DNA of 13,160 nucleotides. Origin: Balneolales bacterium. GTDB lineage: Bacteria; Bacteroidota; Rhodothermia; Balneolales; Natronogracilivirgulaceae. The notes beneath the pieces were generated by a model that did not search any database, had not been told where the DNA came from, and worked only from the letters and a program-made list of their open reading frames with translations. A program made the position numbers and the translations under genes. The stretch is from the NCBI GenBank assembly GCA_007131625.1, contig SLQC01000405.1:1-13160 (forward strand), in the 5' to 3' direction. Below, piece after piece: positions 1 to 7,257 of this stretch; the first letter of the stretch is position 1, and each line of letters opens with the position of its first letter.

Positions 1-51
1 CTTGGAACAGCCGAGGGTGTCGACATAGATGCGTGGCAAACGGGTTTGCAT
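1..51 (-). CDS. rimO: RimO-type ribosomal protein S12 methylthiotransferase, N-terminus only (cut by window edge)
   Basis: The reverse strand from ATG at 49-51 encodes 17 residues, MQTRLPRIYVDTLGCSK, before the window ends. A basic start, a beta strand and then TLGCSK match the beginning of the N-terminal UPF0004 domain of the MiaB/RimO radical-SAM methylthiotransferases. The Cys is the first of three that hold the auxiliary iron-sulfur cluster. RimO proteins typically read (S/T)LGC(S/P)KN here, while MiaB reads TYGCQMN, so RimO is favoured. RimO adds a methylthio group to an Asp of ribosomal protein S12. The gene lies 96 bp downstream of the rsmF-like gene on the same strand, so co-transcription is possible. 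No clear Shine-Dalgarno precedes the ATG, and the same frame stays open upstream to a stop at 121-123 with only TTG-type alternatives. The call rests on 17 residues. Confidence 0.72.
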   Translation of the reverse strand, partial: MQTRLPRIYVDTLGCSK

Positions 52-147
52 AAGGAAAAGCGTTTTTGTGATGGTGCCGAAAAGGGTACATCTTTTCAAT
101 TTACGCAAAATTAACGATCTCTACATGCTCGTATTCTGCGAGGTGTT

Positions 148-1683
148 TTAGAACTGACGGATTCGCCACTCTTTGGGATGGTAGTTATTCATCCGTCGGC
201 CGATATTTTTCAGCCATCCCAATGGAATGCTATGGAACGTCGCAAGGTGCCATCCAGTATCAGCAGATTCCGGCACCGGAAGACTCTCCCGACGGAGAAA
301 TCGAAGCGCATCGTCCCGGGTGCATGCGATCTTCGGGAAATGTCTGCAATTCAGGTGCATGTCGAGAGCTGCCGCAGCAGCCGGTCGCACATCATCCCGG
401 ATAATTCCGGCGATCTCGGTCCCGGCATACCGGACCGGAAGTTGTGAAGAAAGGATATGCAGTGAATTCCAATGGTTGGAGCGGATACGAAAAAGGCGGT
501 CGCGAATCTGGAACTGTCGAAAATCTGAATCGGTGGAGGCGGCAGAATCGGCAGAAATGCCGGGCTGGGAGTTGGAAGGGGCACCAGTGGGATGGTTTAG
601 CGGTGCCATTGGAGTTTTTGTAGTAAGCCATTCAGAGGTTTTTTTCAAAGCAAAAGGTTCCGGTTCAATGATATGTTTGGCTCGTATGTATGGTCGCCGG
701 GGCAGTAAATTTCCATCAGGGGCCGGTTTTCGAATCACGGAAAGAAAAAAACCTTCACCCTGGGAACGGTGCGGATACAATCCATAACCTGTAACATTTC
801 CGACACGGATTTCCCGCATCATGCCACCCGGTACCGGGACACAATCACCGTCTGTTTGTTCCAGCAGCCACGCCACATTGTGCTCATTTTCTTCCGGATT
901 AAACGTGCAGGTCGTGTAAATCAGGTGTCCGCCAGGTCTGATTGCCTTCCAGGTATCCATCAAAATGGTACGCTGCCGGAGCGCGCAATGATGTGCATTA
1001 TCCGGCGACCATTCCATCCGTGATGGCGGGTTTTTTCGGAACAACCCTTCACCGGAGCAAGGCGCATCTACAACCGCCAGATCGAAAAAAGCCTCAAGTG
1101 CCGTAAATCGTACCGGATCACTTTGTGTTACGACCAGGTTGCCGGTTCCCCATTTTGTGCAGTTTTCCAGTAAAGCCGGAATGCGCGACCGGATGACTTC
1201 ATTAGCGACAATCAGCGATTTCGGGAACATTGCGGCGATCAATGTGCTCTTTCCGCCCGGTGCGGCACAGGAGTCGAGGATCAAATCGCTGTTCTCTCGC
1301 AACTCCGGTAGAGACAAAACGTGCTCTAATACCATTGACCCCGCTTCCTGCACGTAATAACAACCGGCGTGAAACAGTGGATCAAGTGTGAATGAGGGGC
1401 GATCCCGCAGAAACCACCCATTTTGTGTCCAAGGTACGGGCGAAGCATTGGTACCGGTAATATGTTTTATAGCATCGGGCGTTTTGTTTGGAAAGTCCGA
1501 TTGCGCGACGAGCCACTTCCACTTGTGCGGGTTTAGCCGGATGGACGTCGCCGGCGGAACATCGAGTGCGAGTAAAAATTCCGGGTATTCTTCCGGAAAT
1601 TGTTCCCGTATTCGTTCTGCAAATTGTTGCGGCAGTTCGTACGTACCGGTGGTGATGGGTGATGATTTTCGAGGAGATGGCAT
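148..1683 (-). CDS. rsmF: RsmF-like 16S rRNA (cytosine-C5)-methyltransferase, NOL1/NOP2/Sun family
   Basis: A 511-residue SAM-dependent methyltransferase expected to make 5-methylcytosine in rRNA in the cytoplasm. SAM-binding motif I is CAAPGGKS at about residues 139-146. Motif IV is DAPCSGEGLF at about 207-215, with C209. Motif VI is TTCTFNPEENE from about 257, with C259 as the expected catalytic nucleophile; both cysteines are present. After a Ser/Pro-rich linker (about 355-388), residues 389-511 form the C-terminal PUA-like domain of RsmF proteins, ending in a strongly conserved block with PLGW, RMNNYHPKEW. The length is normal for this two-domain form. The ATG is the only upstream start and adds about 15 residues before the conserved ELPQQFAERI segment. 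The gene sits 32 bp after the MscS stop and 96 bp before rimO, all leftward. Family assignment is secure. Which cytosine is modified cannot be read from the sequence. Confidence 0.93.
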   Translation of the reverse strand: MPSPRKSSPITTGTYELPQQFAERIREQFPEEYPEFLLALDVPPATSIRLNPHKWKWLVAQSDFPNKTPDAIKHITGTNASPVPWTQNGWFLRDRPSFTLDPLFHAGCYYVQEAGSMVLEHVLSLPELRENSDLILDSCAAPGGKSTLIAAMFPKSLIVANEVIRSRIPALLENCTKWGTGNLVVTQSDPVRFTALEAFFDLAVVDAPCSGEGLFRKNPPSRMEWSPDNAHHCALRQRTILMDTWKAIRPGGHLIYTTCTFNPEENEHNVAWLLEQTDGDCVPVPGGMMREIRVGNVTGYGLYPHRSQGEGFFLSVIRKPAPDGNLLPRRPYIRAKHIIEPEPFALKKTSEWLTTKTPMAPLNHPTGAPSNSQPGISADSAASTDSDFRQFQIRDRLFRIRSNHWNSLHILSSQLPVRYAGTEIAGIIRDDVRPAAAAALDMHLNCRHFPKIACTRDDALRFLRRESLPVPESADTGWHLATFHSIPLGWLKNIGRRMNNYHPKEWRIRQF

Positions 1684-1685
1684 TA

Positions 1686-1729
1686 TTGAGGCGTCAGGAG
1701 TTCCGGGTTGAGGCGTCAGTCATTCCGGC
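1686..1729. repeat. Two-copy 22-bp tandem repeat at the MscS/rsmF junction
   Basis: Positions 1686-1707 and 1708-1729 are two adjacent 22-bp units. Both begin TTGAGGCGTCAG and share TTCCGG near the end; 18 of 22 positions match. The second unit contains the stop codon of the MscS gene (1716-1718), and the first lies in the leader just ahead of the rsmF-like ATG. It looks like a local slippage duplication. No function is evident. Confidence 0.7.
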
Positions 1730-2780
1730 CGGAGTTACTGTCTCCGGGAGGATGTGCAAGACCCGAGTCGGAACTTCGCACTTCGCCCCGGAGTCCCGGA
1801 GCACCCCCGTCAACTGCATTGGAACCACTTGTACTGCTGTCACTTTGGGGCCTCATCCCACTATTCCCTTCACGCACACGGTCGTAATAACGGATGGTTG
1901 GATAGGCAAATGCGATATCATCATGACGTGAAAATTCAGTGAGCACATCTTCCCAGATCTGTTGTTCGGTACCTCGCCGGGTCCTTGGATTGGTCAGATA
2001 TCTGATATTCAGCACAATTCCGAAATCCTTGACATCCGTATAGACCGTCGGGGTGAGGATGCGATAGGTGATCAGATACGACCGGGCCGCTCGTCGTAAT
2101 TGCTGCTTGGCCTCTTCGGAAATATTGGCAGAGTGGCGGTCAGCTATCTTCTGCAGTAATTTTTTGGCTTTCTTCCAGTTGCTTTCGAAGCTGATCCGCA
2201 CCTTCAATTCGTTCCAGATGAACTGAAAATCAGCGGTATAATTGGCGATATTTTCAGTGAATACCTTATGATTCGGAATATGTATTACCCGGCCTGTGCT
2301 TTGGTCGGCATCTACCCAGTTGCCGATCTCAATGAGACTGAATTTGAAAATTCGCTGATCGATCACATCCCCGCTCACACCCGCAATCTCAATGCGGTCC
2401 CCGATCTCGAACGGTTTGCGCCACAACAGAAAAATCCATCCGGCCAGATCGGCCACAGAATCCTTCAGGGCAATAACAATTCCGGCCGATAATAATCCCA
2501 GAAAAGTGGCAATCGACTGAAAACCTTCGAACCAGGTACGTCCAAGAATCAGAATGGCGATAAAAAACAGCACACGTGAAAGATATTTTCGCCATCTGTA
2601 ATGGAGTTCCGGATCCGATGAATTGCGATAGACTATGCGCAAAATCACCATTCGTATCAACCACATAGCGAATATGACCGCGATTGTAAACATCAGATTC
2701 TGAGTGAACCCATGGCTCAAATCGGCCAGATCAGCAATGCTTCGTGTGATCCGATCTACAATATGAATATCCTGTGGCAT
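1716..2780 (-). CDS. MscS-family mechanosensitive ion channel
   Basis: A 354-residue inner-membrane channel of the small MscS type, which opens under membrane tension to release solutes on hypo-osmotic shock. Three membrane helices are visible at about residues 30-50, 68-86 and 90-120. The last is the pore-lining TM3 and runs into the family signature around ALKDSVADLAGWIFLLW (104-120), KPFEIGDRIEI and IPNHKVF (168-174). The beta and C-terminal alpha/beta domains follow to the conserved end FAYPTIRYYD at about 291-300. Residues 301-354 are a low-complexity Ser/Gly/Asp-rich tail, not part of the fold, whose stop codon lies in a tandem repeat. Three helices plus domains is close to the size of E. 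coli MscS (286 residues) with this tail added. The gene is divergent from secG and lies upstream of the rsmF-like gene; a shared transcript is plausible. There is no functional link to its neighbours. Confidence 0.93.
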   Translation of the reverse strand: MPQDIHIVDRITRSIADLADLSHGFTQNLMFTIAVIFAMWLIRMVILRIVYRNSSDPELHYRWRKYLSRVLFFIAILILGRTWFEGFQSIATFLGLLSAGIVIALKDSVADLAGWIFLLWRKPFEIGDRIEIAGVSGDVIDQRIFKFSLIEIGNWVDADQSTGRVIHIPNHKVFTENIANYTADFQFIWNELKVRISFESNWKKAKKLLQKIADRHSANISEEAKQQLRRAARSYLITYRILTPTVYTDVKDFGIVLNIRYLTNPRTRRGTEQQIWEDVLTEFSRHDDIAFAYPTIRYYDRVREGNSGMRPQSDSSTSGSNAVDGGAPGLRGEVRSSDSGLAHPPGDSNSGRND

Positions 2781-2872
2781 AATCTGTGCGGATCGTGTTC
2801 GTTAAACTTTTGAATTGAAATGATAATTAGGTAATTTACGAATCTTACCATGCCAATAGTAGCAATAATATT
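2781..2872. promoter_or_regulatory. Divergent intergenic region between MscS and secG, presumed promoters
   Basis: These 92 bp separate two genes transcribed away from each other, so both promoters should lie here or in the coding ends. The stretch is AT-rich. It contains a short inverted repeat, GGTAA at 2830-2834 and TTACC at 2845-2849, separated by 10 bp, which could be an operator half-site pair but is too short to rely on. No convincing -35/-10 or Bacteroidota-type (TTTG / TAnnTTTG) pair stands out on either strand. Promoter presence is inferred from gene orientation. Confidence 0.35.
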
Positions 2873-3259
2873 ATGCTTTATACACTGACAATCATTCTTA
2901 TTACGATCATCTCTGTGTTGATGGTCATTGTGATCCTTCTTCAGAGCGGACAAGGACAGGGGCTTTCCGGCGGTATGATGGGCGGCGGCGGAGGTATGAT
3001 GGGCGGTGGCGGCAACATGATGGGAGCACGCCGCACAGCCGATTTCCTCTCCAAAGCGACTTCGATTCTGGCAGCGACGTTCCTTACTCTTTGCGTACTG
3101 GCCAACTTCTTCATCGACCGTGAAACATTTGACCAAAGCACGATTCAGCAGCAAAGCGGATTTCCGACACAAACGCAAGATTTTGATGCTCCGGCTGATA
3201 CCGATTCTCCATTGCCGGAACAACAGGATGAATTACCGGATCCGATTCCGCAAGAGTGA
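2873..3259 (+). CDS. secG: SecG, protein-export translocase subunit
   Basis: A 128-residue inner-membrane protein of the SecYEG channel, which aids ATP-driven export of unfolded proteins. TM1 covers about residues 3-24 (hydrophobic, ending ILLQSGQGQG) and TM2 about 63-81. Between them lies a Gly/Met-rich cytoplasmic loop with three GG(N)MMG repeats at about 33-51, followed by the family hallmark GARRTADFLSKAT at 51-63. LLQSG.G.GL after TM1 is also a SecG signature. Residues 88-128 form an acidic, Gln/Pro/Asp-rich tail absent from short SecG proteins (E. coli SecG is 110 residues); such tails are common in Bacteroidota-type SecG. The ATG at 2873 places TM1 at the very N-terminus, as expected, and there is no Shine-Dalgarno. 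It converges on the SRAP gene with a 20-bp gap and no visible intrinsic terminator. Confidence 0.95.
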   Translation: MLYTLTIILITIISVLMVIVILLQSGQGQGLSGGMMGGGGGMMGGGGNMMGARRTADFLSKATSILAATFLTLCVLANFFIDRETFDQSTIQQQSGFPTQTQDFDAPADTDSPLPEQQDELPDPIPQE

Positions 3260-3279
3260 AGTTACCCTGCAACGTATCG

Positions 3280-3960
3280 TTATTTAAGCCGCGGACTGAT
3301 CAGATTCGGAGAGTCGTTCCGGACATTGTTTACTTCAGCACTGACTTTGAATGTCGCCATATTCTCGGTCGGGTAGGGAGTTAACAGACTCTTTAACATT
3401 TCGGGTCGTGGATTTACCGGGTCAAGCCAAACGTTGTAATCGTCTTTTCTGAGTATGACCGGCATCCGGTTATGCAACGGTTGCATTAATGCGTTTGCTT
3501 CCGTAGTTAAAATGGCGTATGTGTGTTGCTCATCACCGCCCGGGCCGGTATGTGTGTCATAGATACCAGCCATTCCGAACAGTTCCTGATCCAGCAGTCT
3601 GATATAAAACGGAATTTTCCTGCCACCGCCAAAATCCTTCCATTCAAAAAAACCGTTGGCCGGAACAATACATCGTTTCCGTTGAAACGATTTCCGAAAT
3701 GATGGCTTGTCATTTACCGTCTCGCTTCTGGCGTTGATCAAGGGTTTCCAATCGGATAGGTCCTTTACAAAGGAGGGTATAAATCCCCACTTGAACGCCC
3801 CGAGCGTACGGTCCATTGTTCCCATCGTCAACACAACCGGCCGTACAGTTCCCGGAGCGATGTTGTAGGAAGGCTCCAGAAAGGCTTCGTCCGGTGCAGA
3901 AACCTGAAACTGATTCTCTATTGTTTTTTTATTCGAATAAAGCGTATATCTACCGCACAT
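3280..3960 (-). CDS. SRAP-domain abasic-site DNA-protein crosslinking protein (YedK/HMCES family)
   Basis: A 226-residue protein covering a whole SRAP domain and nothing else. The family forms a stable thiazolidine crosslink through Cys2 to abasic sites in single-stranded DNA, shielding them during replication; it was formerly called SOS-response-associated peptidase. The key residues are all present: MCGRYT at the start gives Cys2 once Met1 is removed, YNIAPG gives N33, FKWGFIPSF is at 56-64, NARSET supplies R78, NGFFEWK supplies E106, and HNRMPVIL supplies H163. Because Cys2 must be N-terminal, the start at 3958-3960 is effectively fixed. Upstream on its strand is a 350-bp AT-rich gap, and its 3' end meets secG. 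No SOS box is evident upstream, so DNA-damage induction is not supported by the sequence. Confidence 0.96.
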   Translation of the reverse strand: MCGRYTLYSNKKTIENQFQVSAPDEAFLEPSYNIAPGTVRPVVLTMGTMDRTLGAFKWGFIPSFVKDLSDWKPLINARSETVNDKPSFRKSFQRKRCIVPANGFFEWKDFGGGRKIPFYIRLLDQELFGMAGIYDTHTGPGGDEQHTYAILTTEANALMQPLHNRMPVILRKDDYNVWLDPVNPRPEMLKSLLTPYPTENMATFKVSAEVNNVRNDSPNLISPRLK

Positions 3961-4181
3961 ATCATATGTTTCTGTTTTGTGTCAGTAATTGATTTCATCT
4001 GTTATTTTTTTTTCTTTAGGACAGATGTATTGGCGAGATAATATTTTTACAAAGTGGTGAATGATTATTACCGGCATTGGTAAACAATGTGAATTTAATA
4101 ATCAAAGGTAATTAACATATGAAATGTCCATGACGATTATAATCATTCCCTTTTATGTCGGATTGCCGTCATAGCCATTTC

Positions 4182-4215
4182 ATGTGTCTGTTTTTTTCGA
4201 TTCAAGCAGACACAT
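4182..4215. repeat. 9-bp perfect inverted repeat with T-rich loop
   Basis: ATGTGTCTG (4182-4190) and CAGACACAT (4207-4215) are exact reverse complements, separated by 16 bp that start with seven T. The T-run lies inside the loop and not after the stem, so this is not a standard rightward intrinsic terminator. It could be an operator or an RNA stem. Confidence 0.5.
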
Positions 4216-4262
4216 AGAGCATCTGTGGAAATAATCATATGACTGTGAGTCGAAAAATTCAG

Positions 4263-4298
4263 CCATGGATATTCCATGGACAAGATACATGGAATATC
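4263..4298. promoter_or_regulatory. Three-arm overlapping inverted repeat just upstream of the CPBP gene
   Basis: Arm A is CCATGGA (4263-4269), arm B is GATATTCCATGG (4268-4279) and arm C is CATGGAATATC (4288-4298). A can pair with B (7 bp, TAT loop). B can instead pair with C (11 bp perfect stem, 9-base loop, 4279-4287). The two hairpins share arm B and cannot form together. Arm C ends 12 bases before the ATG at 4311, so the second hairpin would crowd the translation start. At DNA level the same array could be overlapping operators for a dimeric regulator. The pairing is read directly; any regulatory role is inference. Confidence 0.45.
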
Positions 4299-4310
4299 AT
4301 ATGAATCACT

Positions 4311-5243
4311 ATGATTATGAAGTCTTTTCAGACAATTTTCGTTTCTGATGACGGGCGGGTCCGAGCCGGTTGGCGTCTTCTTTTGCAACTTGCTTTATCC
4401 GTACTGTTTCTGATACCGCTACAATTGGCTGCATCGCAATTCGGAGGACGTAATATGCAGATTATTGCCGGTGGTATGGCAATTACCCTGGCGATCTGGA
4501 CTGTCGGTGCCATGCTGGACAAACGTCCGCTCCGTGATTTCGGACTGGCCATTGATGCGGTTTGGTGGAGAGAGTGCCTTGTCGGTTTTATCATGGCAAC
4601 TGTGGTGATGAGCTTGATTGTGCTGGTTCAGTGGCTTGCTGGCTGGATCGATTTTACCGGATTCGGCTGGAACAGGTCTTCGGACCGCAGATTTCTTCTG
4701 ATGCTCGCCGGGTATGTAGTAACCATGGCATTTGTCGGTTTCTACGAAGAATTATGGACCCGGGGCTATCAGCTGAAAAACATCGCGGAAGGTACCTTTT
4801 CGGGCAAAAACCGGAATATAGCCGGTATGATCGCCATCGCCATCACTTCCCTCGCATTTGGATTTCTGCATATGGGCAATCCCGGCGCAACGATTTTCAG
4901 TACAGTGGTAATCATAATGGCGGGTGTCATGCTGGCTATCCCTTTTGTCATTACCGGTCGGCTCGGTCTCTCGGTCGGGATCCATTTTGGATGGAATGTG
5001 ATACAGGGTGCGGTGTACGGACTGCCCGTTAGCGGTATCCGGTTTCGCCAGTCGCTGCTTCAATTTGAAATATTGGGACCGGAACTCTGGACCGGCAGCC
5101 GGTTTGGTCCAGAAGGAGGGCTCCTCGGCGTCGCAGGAATTTTATTGCTTGCTGCATTTTCGATTGGCTGGCTTTCATGGAGAGGCTGCAGGATCGCTGT
5201 TTCTGAGAAATTGGTTAGTCCACCGTCATCCGGCGTCTATTAA
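4311..5243 (+). CDS. CPBP-family (CAAX/Rce1-like) intramembrane metalloprotease
   Basis: A 310-residue multi-pass membrane protein of the CPBP/ABI family, related to the eukaryotic prenyl-protein protease Rce1. The catalytic motifs are present in order: EELWTRG (E146, E147, R151), FGFLHMG (H187) and GIHFGWN (H225, N229). These glutamates and histidines form the metal-free or metal-assisted active site inside the membrane. About seven to eight hydrophobic segments are visible, at roughly 22-43, 48-68, 88-112, 128-146, 170-187, 193-214, 217-240 and 268-290. The N-terminus FVSDDGRVRAGWRLLL is typical. Translation could begin at the ATG at 4311 or at 4317, giving MKSFQ; neither has a Shine-Dalgarno. 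The substrate is unknown; bacterial members include bacteriocin self-immunity proteins and maturation proteases, but no bacteriocin gene is nearby. The upstream leader holds overlapping hairpins. Confidence 0.93.
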   Translation: MIMKSFQTIFVSDDGRVRAGWRLLLQLALSVLFLIPLQLAASQFGGRNMQIIAGGMAITLAIWTVGAMLDKRPLRDFGLAIDAVWWRECLVGFIMATVVMSLIVLVQWLAGWIDFTGFGWNRSSDRRFLLMLAGYVVTMAFVGFYEELWTRGYQLKNIAEGTFSGKNRNIAGMIAIAITSLAFGFLHMGNPGATIFSTVVIIMAGVMLAIPFVITGRLGLSVGIHFGWNVIQGAVYGLPVSGIRFRQSLLQFEILGPELWTGSRFGPEGGLLGVAGILLLAAFSIGWLSWRGCRIAVSEKLVSPPSSGVY

Positions 5244-5332
5244 CTTTGATCAGTTAATTCCTTATATTGTAAACTTAGTTTAAAACGCTTATTTATAGAA
5301 ATAGGCTCATATAAAAAATCTGATTTAATATT

Positions 5333-7183
5333 TTGTCATTTGAACATTTCAACCTCCATGAAGAGGTATTCAATGGATTAAGGGACATGGGATTTGAAAA
5401 GCCCACCCCGATCCAGGAATCTTGTATTCCAATAATTATGGCAGGCCGTGATGTACTTGCCTCCGCACAAACAGGCACCGGAAAAACGGCTGCCTTTGCT
5501 ATTCCTGTACTGGAAAAACTTTCAGAAAAGAAGAAGCAGAAAAAAGAAGGTATTCGTGCATTGGTAATTACACCTACCCGTGAGCTTGCCGGACAGGTCG
5601 ACGAAGCCTTCTTTGCCATCGGTTATCATACCGGGCTTACGACCGCCAAGGTGTATGGCGGCGACGACTGGTCGCGACAGGAAAAGGCACTTTCCCGCGG
5701 TACCAACATCATTGTTGCAACACCGGGACGTCTGCTTGACCACATGAGGATTCACGATGTCGATTTTAGTAATCTCGATTTCCTTATTCTGGATGAAGCC
5801 GACCGGATGCTCGATATGGGATTCATCCCGGACATCACGCAGATTGTCAGCACACTCCCGAAAAAACGCCAAACATTGCTTTTTTCTGCCACACTGCCAT
5901 CAAAAATCGTGCAGCTGGCAAAAAAAATGATGAACAATCCCGAACGGGTAAACATGGCGCCGGAAAACAAGGCGGTCGAAGGCGTTTCACAAGGTATGTA
6001 CTATGTAGAAGAGCAGGACAAACTTCCTCTGGTACTGCACCTCTACGAAAAAGAAAACTGGGCATCGGCCATCATTTTCATGTCGACAAAACGCGCCGTT
6101 GATAAGCTCACACGGGAACTCTCCCGGAAAGGAGCTAATGTCACCAGTATCCATGGTGACCGTTCCCAGACAGAACGGGAAAAAGCACTCGCCAGCTTCC
6201 GGAAGGGCGAATACCGTATCATCGTCGCAACCGACGTGATGGCGCGTGGAATCGATGTAGAAGGGGTGTCACATGTCATCAATTTCAGTGTTCCACATGA
6301 TGTGGAAGACTATGTGCACCGGATCGGGCGAACCGCCCGTGCCGAAGCTACTGGTGATGCCCTGACACTGATATCGGGACAGGATCGCCGGTATATGGAG
6401 AGTATTATTCGAGCGATGGAGTCGAAAATTATTAAGCTGGAAATCCCGGAGTCAATCAGTCAAAAAGGTGACAGGGAAAAGGGTGGCTCGGCTCGCAGAG
6501 CAGATCGACGAGGTCGCACGGCGAAGCCTAAAAAAGGACAGGATGATCCGTCCAAAGGTAAGCCGAAACCTGTTGATAAGTCAGCTGACAGTGGGGAATC
6601 TGACGAGAAAACACCTGATGAGAAAACCACCGGAGGCAAAGCGTCGCAAAGCAAGCCGACCAGTGATAAAGAGTCAACACCCAGGCCGCAACGCCGGCGA
6701 GGGCGGAAACGGCCAGGTGGAAATCGTCGTACCGCAAAGGGACCCGGCAAGGATGCCGGCGCCGGACCCGACACAGGCAGTCAACCAAAATCGAAGCAGG
6801 TGAGTGGTGATGAACCGGGCAGTGATACCGGGCAGGACAGCAAAGCCGGACAGGACAGCAAAGGCGCCCGAAGACGCAGAAAACCTCAGCGTCGCAAACA
6901 GGCCAAAGGGGAAAAAAGTGATAAAAGCAGCGACAAAAGCGACGATGCCACCCGCCAGAAAGGAGGTCGGCAGGGAGGAGGCCGGCAGCCAGGCAAGTCA
7001 AAGCGTAGCAGTACCGGTCGGAAAGCCGGTCCACGCGTTAAAAAACAGCCTTCTCGTAAAGATGTCGAACGTAAAGAACTTTTTGACAATATTACATCCC
7101 CCGATATGGAACGCGTTAACAAGTCGGTTGAAAAACAGGGTGGTGTCTGGACAAAAATCAAAAAGATATTTGGCAGCAACTGA
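5333..7183 (+). CDS. RhlE-like DEAD-box ATP-dependent RNA helicase with long basic tail
   Basis: A 616-residue RNA helicase. The core (about 1-370) has every canonical motif: Q motif around GFEKPTPIQ (20-28), Walker A AQTGTGKT (45-52), PTRELAGQ (81-88), TPGR (130-133), DEAD (154-157), SAT (185-187), ARGID (304-308) and HRIGRTAR (329-336). Such enzymes unwind short RNA duplexes in ribosome assembly, RNA decay or cold adaptation. Residues 375-575 are a disordered Lys/Arg/Gly/Ser/Asp-rich tail likely to bind RNA. The last 40 residues (577-616) look ordered again and end GGVWTKIKKIFGSN. The start is TTG at 5333: a stop lies 10-12 bases upstream in frame, the encoded MSFEHFNLHEEVF is the usual RhlE-type beginning, and the first in-frame ATG falls inside the Q motif region. 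There is an 89-bp AT-rich leader after the CPBP gene with no clear terminator or promoter. Confidence 0.95.
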   Translation: MSFEHFNLHEEVFNGLRDMGFEKPTPIQESCIPIIMAGRDVLASAQTGTGKTAAFAIPVLEKLSEKKKQKKEGIRALVITPTRELAGQVDEAFFAIGYHTGLTTAKVYGGDDWSRQEKALSRGTNIIVATPGRLLDHMRIHDVDFSNLDFLILDEADRMLDMGFIPDITQIVSTLPKKRQTLLFSATLPSKIVQLAKKMMNNPERVNMAPENKAVEGVSQGMYYVEEQDKLPLVLHLYEKENWASAIIFMSTKRAVDKLTRELSRKGANVTSIHGDRSQTEREKALASFRKGEYRIIVATDVMARGIDVEGVSHVINFSVPHDVEDYVHRIGRTARAEATGDALTLISGQDRRYMESIIRAMESKIIKLEIPESISQKGDREKGGSARRADRRGRTAKPKKGQDDPSKGKPKPVDKSADSGESDEKTPDEKTTGGKASQSKPTSDKESTPRPQRRRGRKRPGGNRRTAKGPGKDAGAGPDTGSQPKSKQVSGDEPGSDTGQDSKAGQDSKGARRRRKPQRRKQAKGEKSDKSSDKSDDATRQKGGRQGGGRQPGKSKRSSTGRKAGPRVKKQPSRKDVERKELFDNITSPDMERVNKSVEKQGGVWTKIKKIFGSN

Positions 7184-7257
7184 CAGCAGTTTCCATCTGT
7201 TTCGTTATGCCGATATCTGAGTAATCAGTCTCTTATCCGATAGTTCAATTTCAACTT

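Larger units (their letters stand above)
3961..4310. other. 350-bp AT-rich divergent intergenic region with several inverted repeats, no credible gene
   Basis: This gap separates the leftward SRAP gene from the rightward CPBP gene, so both promoters should lie in it. The short frames present, such as a leftward one of about 80 codons over 4143-4388, lack any recognisable protein features and run into the CPBP gene. The gap holds several inverted repeats: CATCTGT/ACAGATG (3996-4002 and 4021-4027) around a T-rich loop, TTACC/GGTAA (4068-4083), the 10-bp palindrome GATTATAATC (4135-4144), a 9-bp stem at 4182-4215 and an 11-bp stem at 4268-4298. CATATG occurs four times. No tRNA or known riboswitch fold is recognisable. 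An unannotated small RNA or multi-operator control region is possible but unproven. Confidence 0.5.

Noticed and set aside
4182..4215. Intrinsic terminator
   Set aside because: The T-run is in the loop and not after the stem, and the stem is AT/GC mixed with no upstream rightward gene to terminate.
4143..4388. Leftward open frame of about 81 codons across the SRAP-CPBP gap
   Set aside because: It overlaps the start of the CPBP gene, shows no domain or membrane features, and lies over hairpin-rich non-coding sequence.
6455..7100. Overlapping open frames of 100-170 codons on both strands within the helicase tail
   Set aside because: They arise from the biased Lys/Arg/Gly codon composition of the tail; none shows a recognisable protein pattern.
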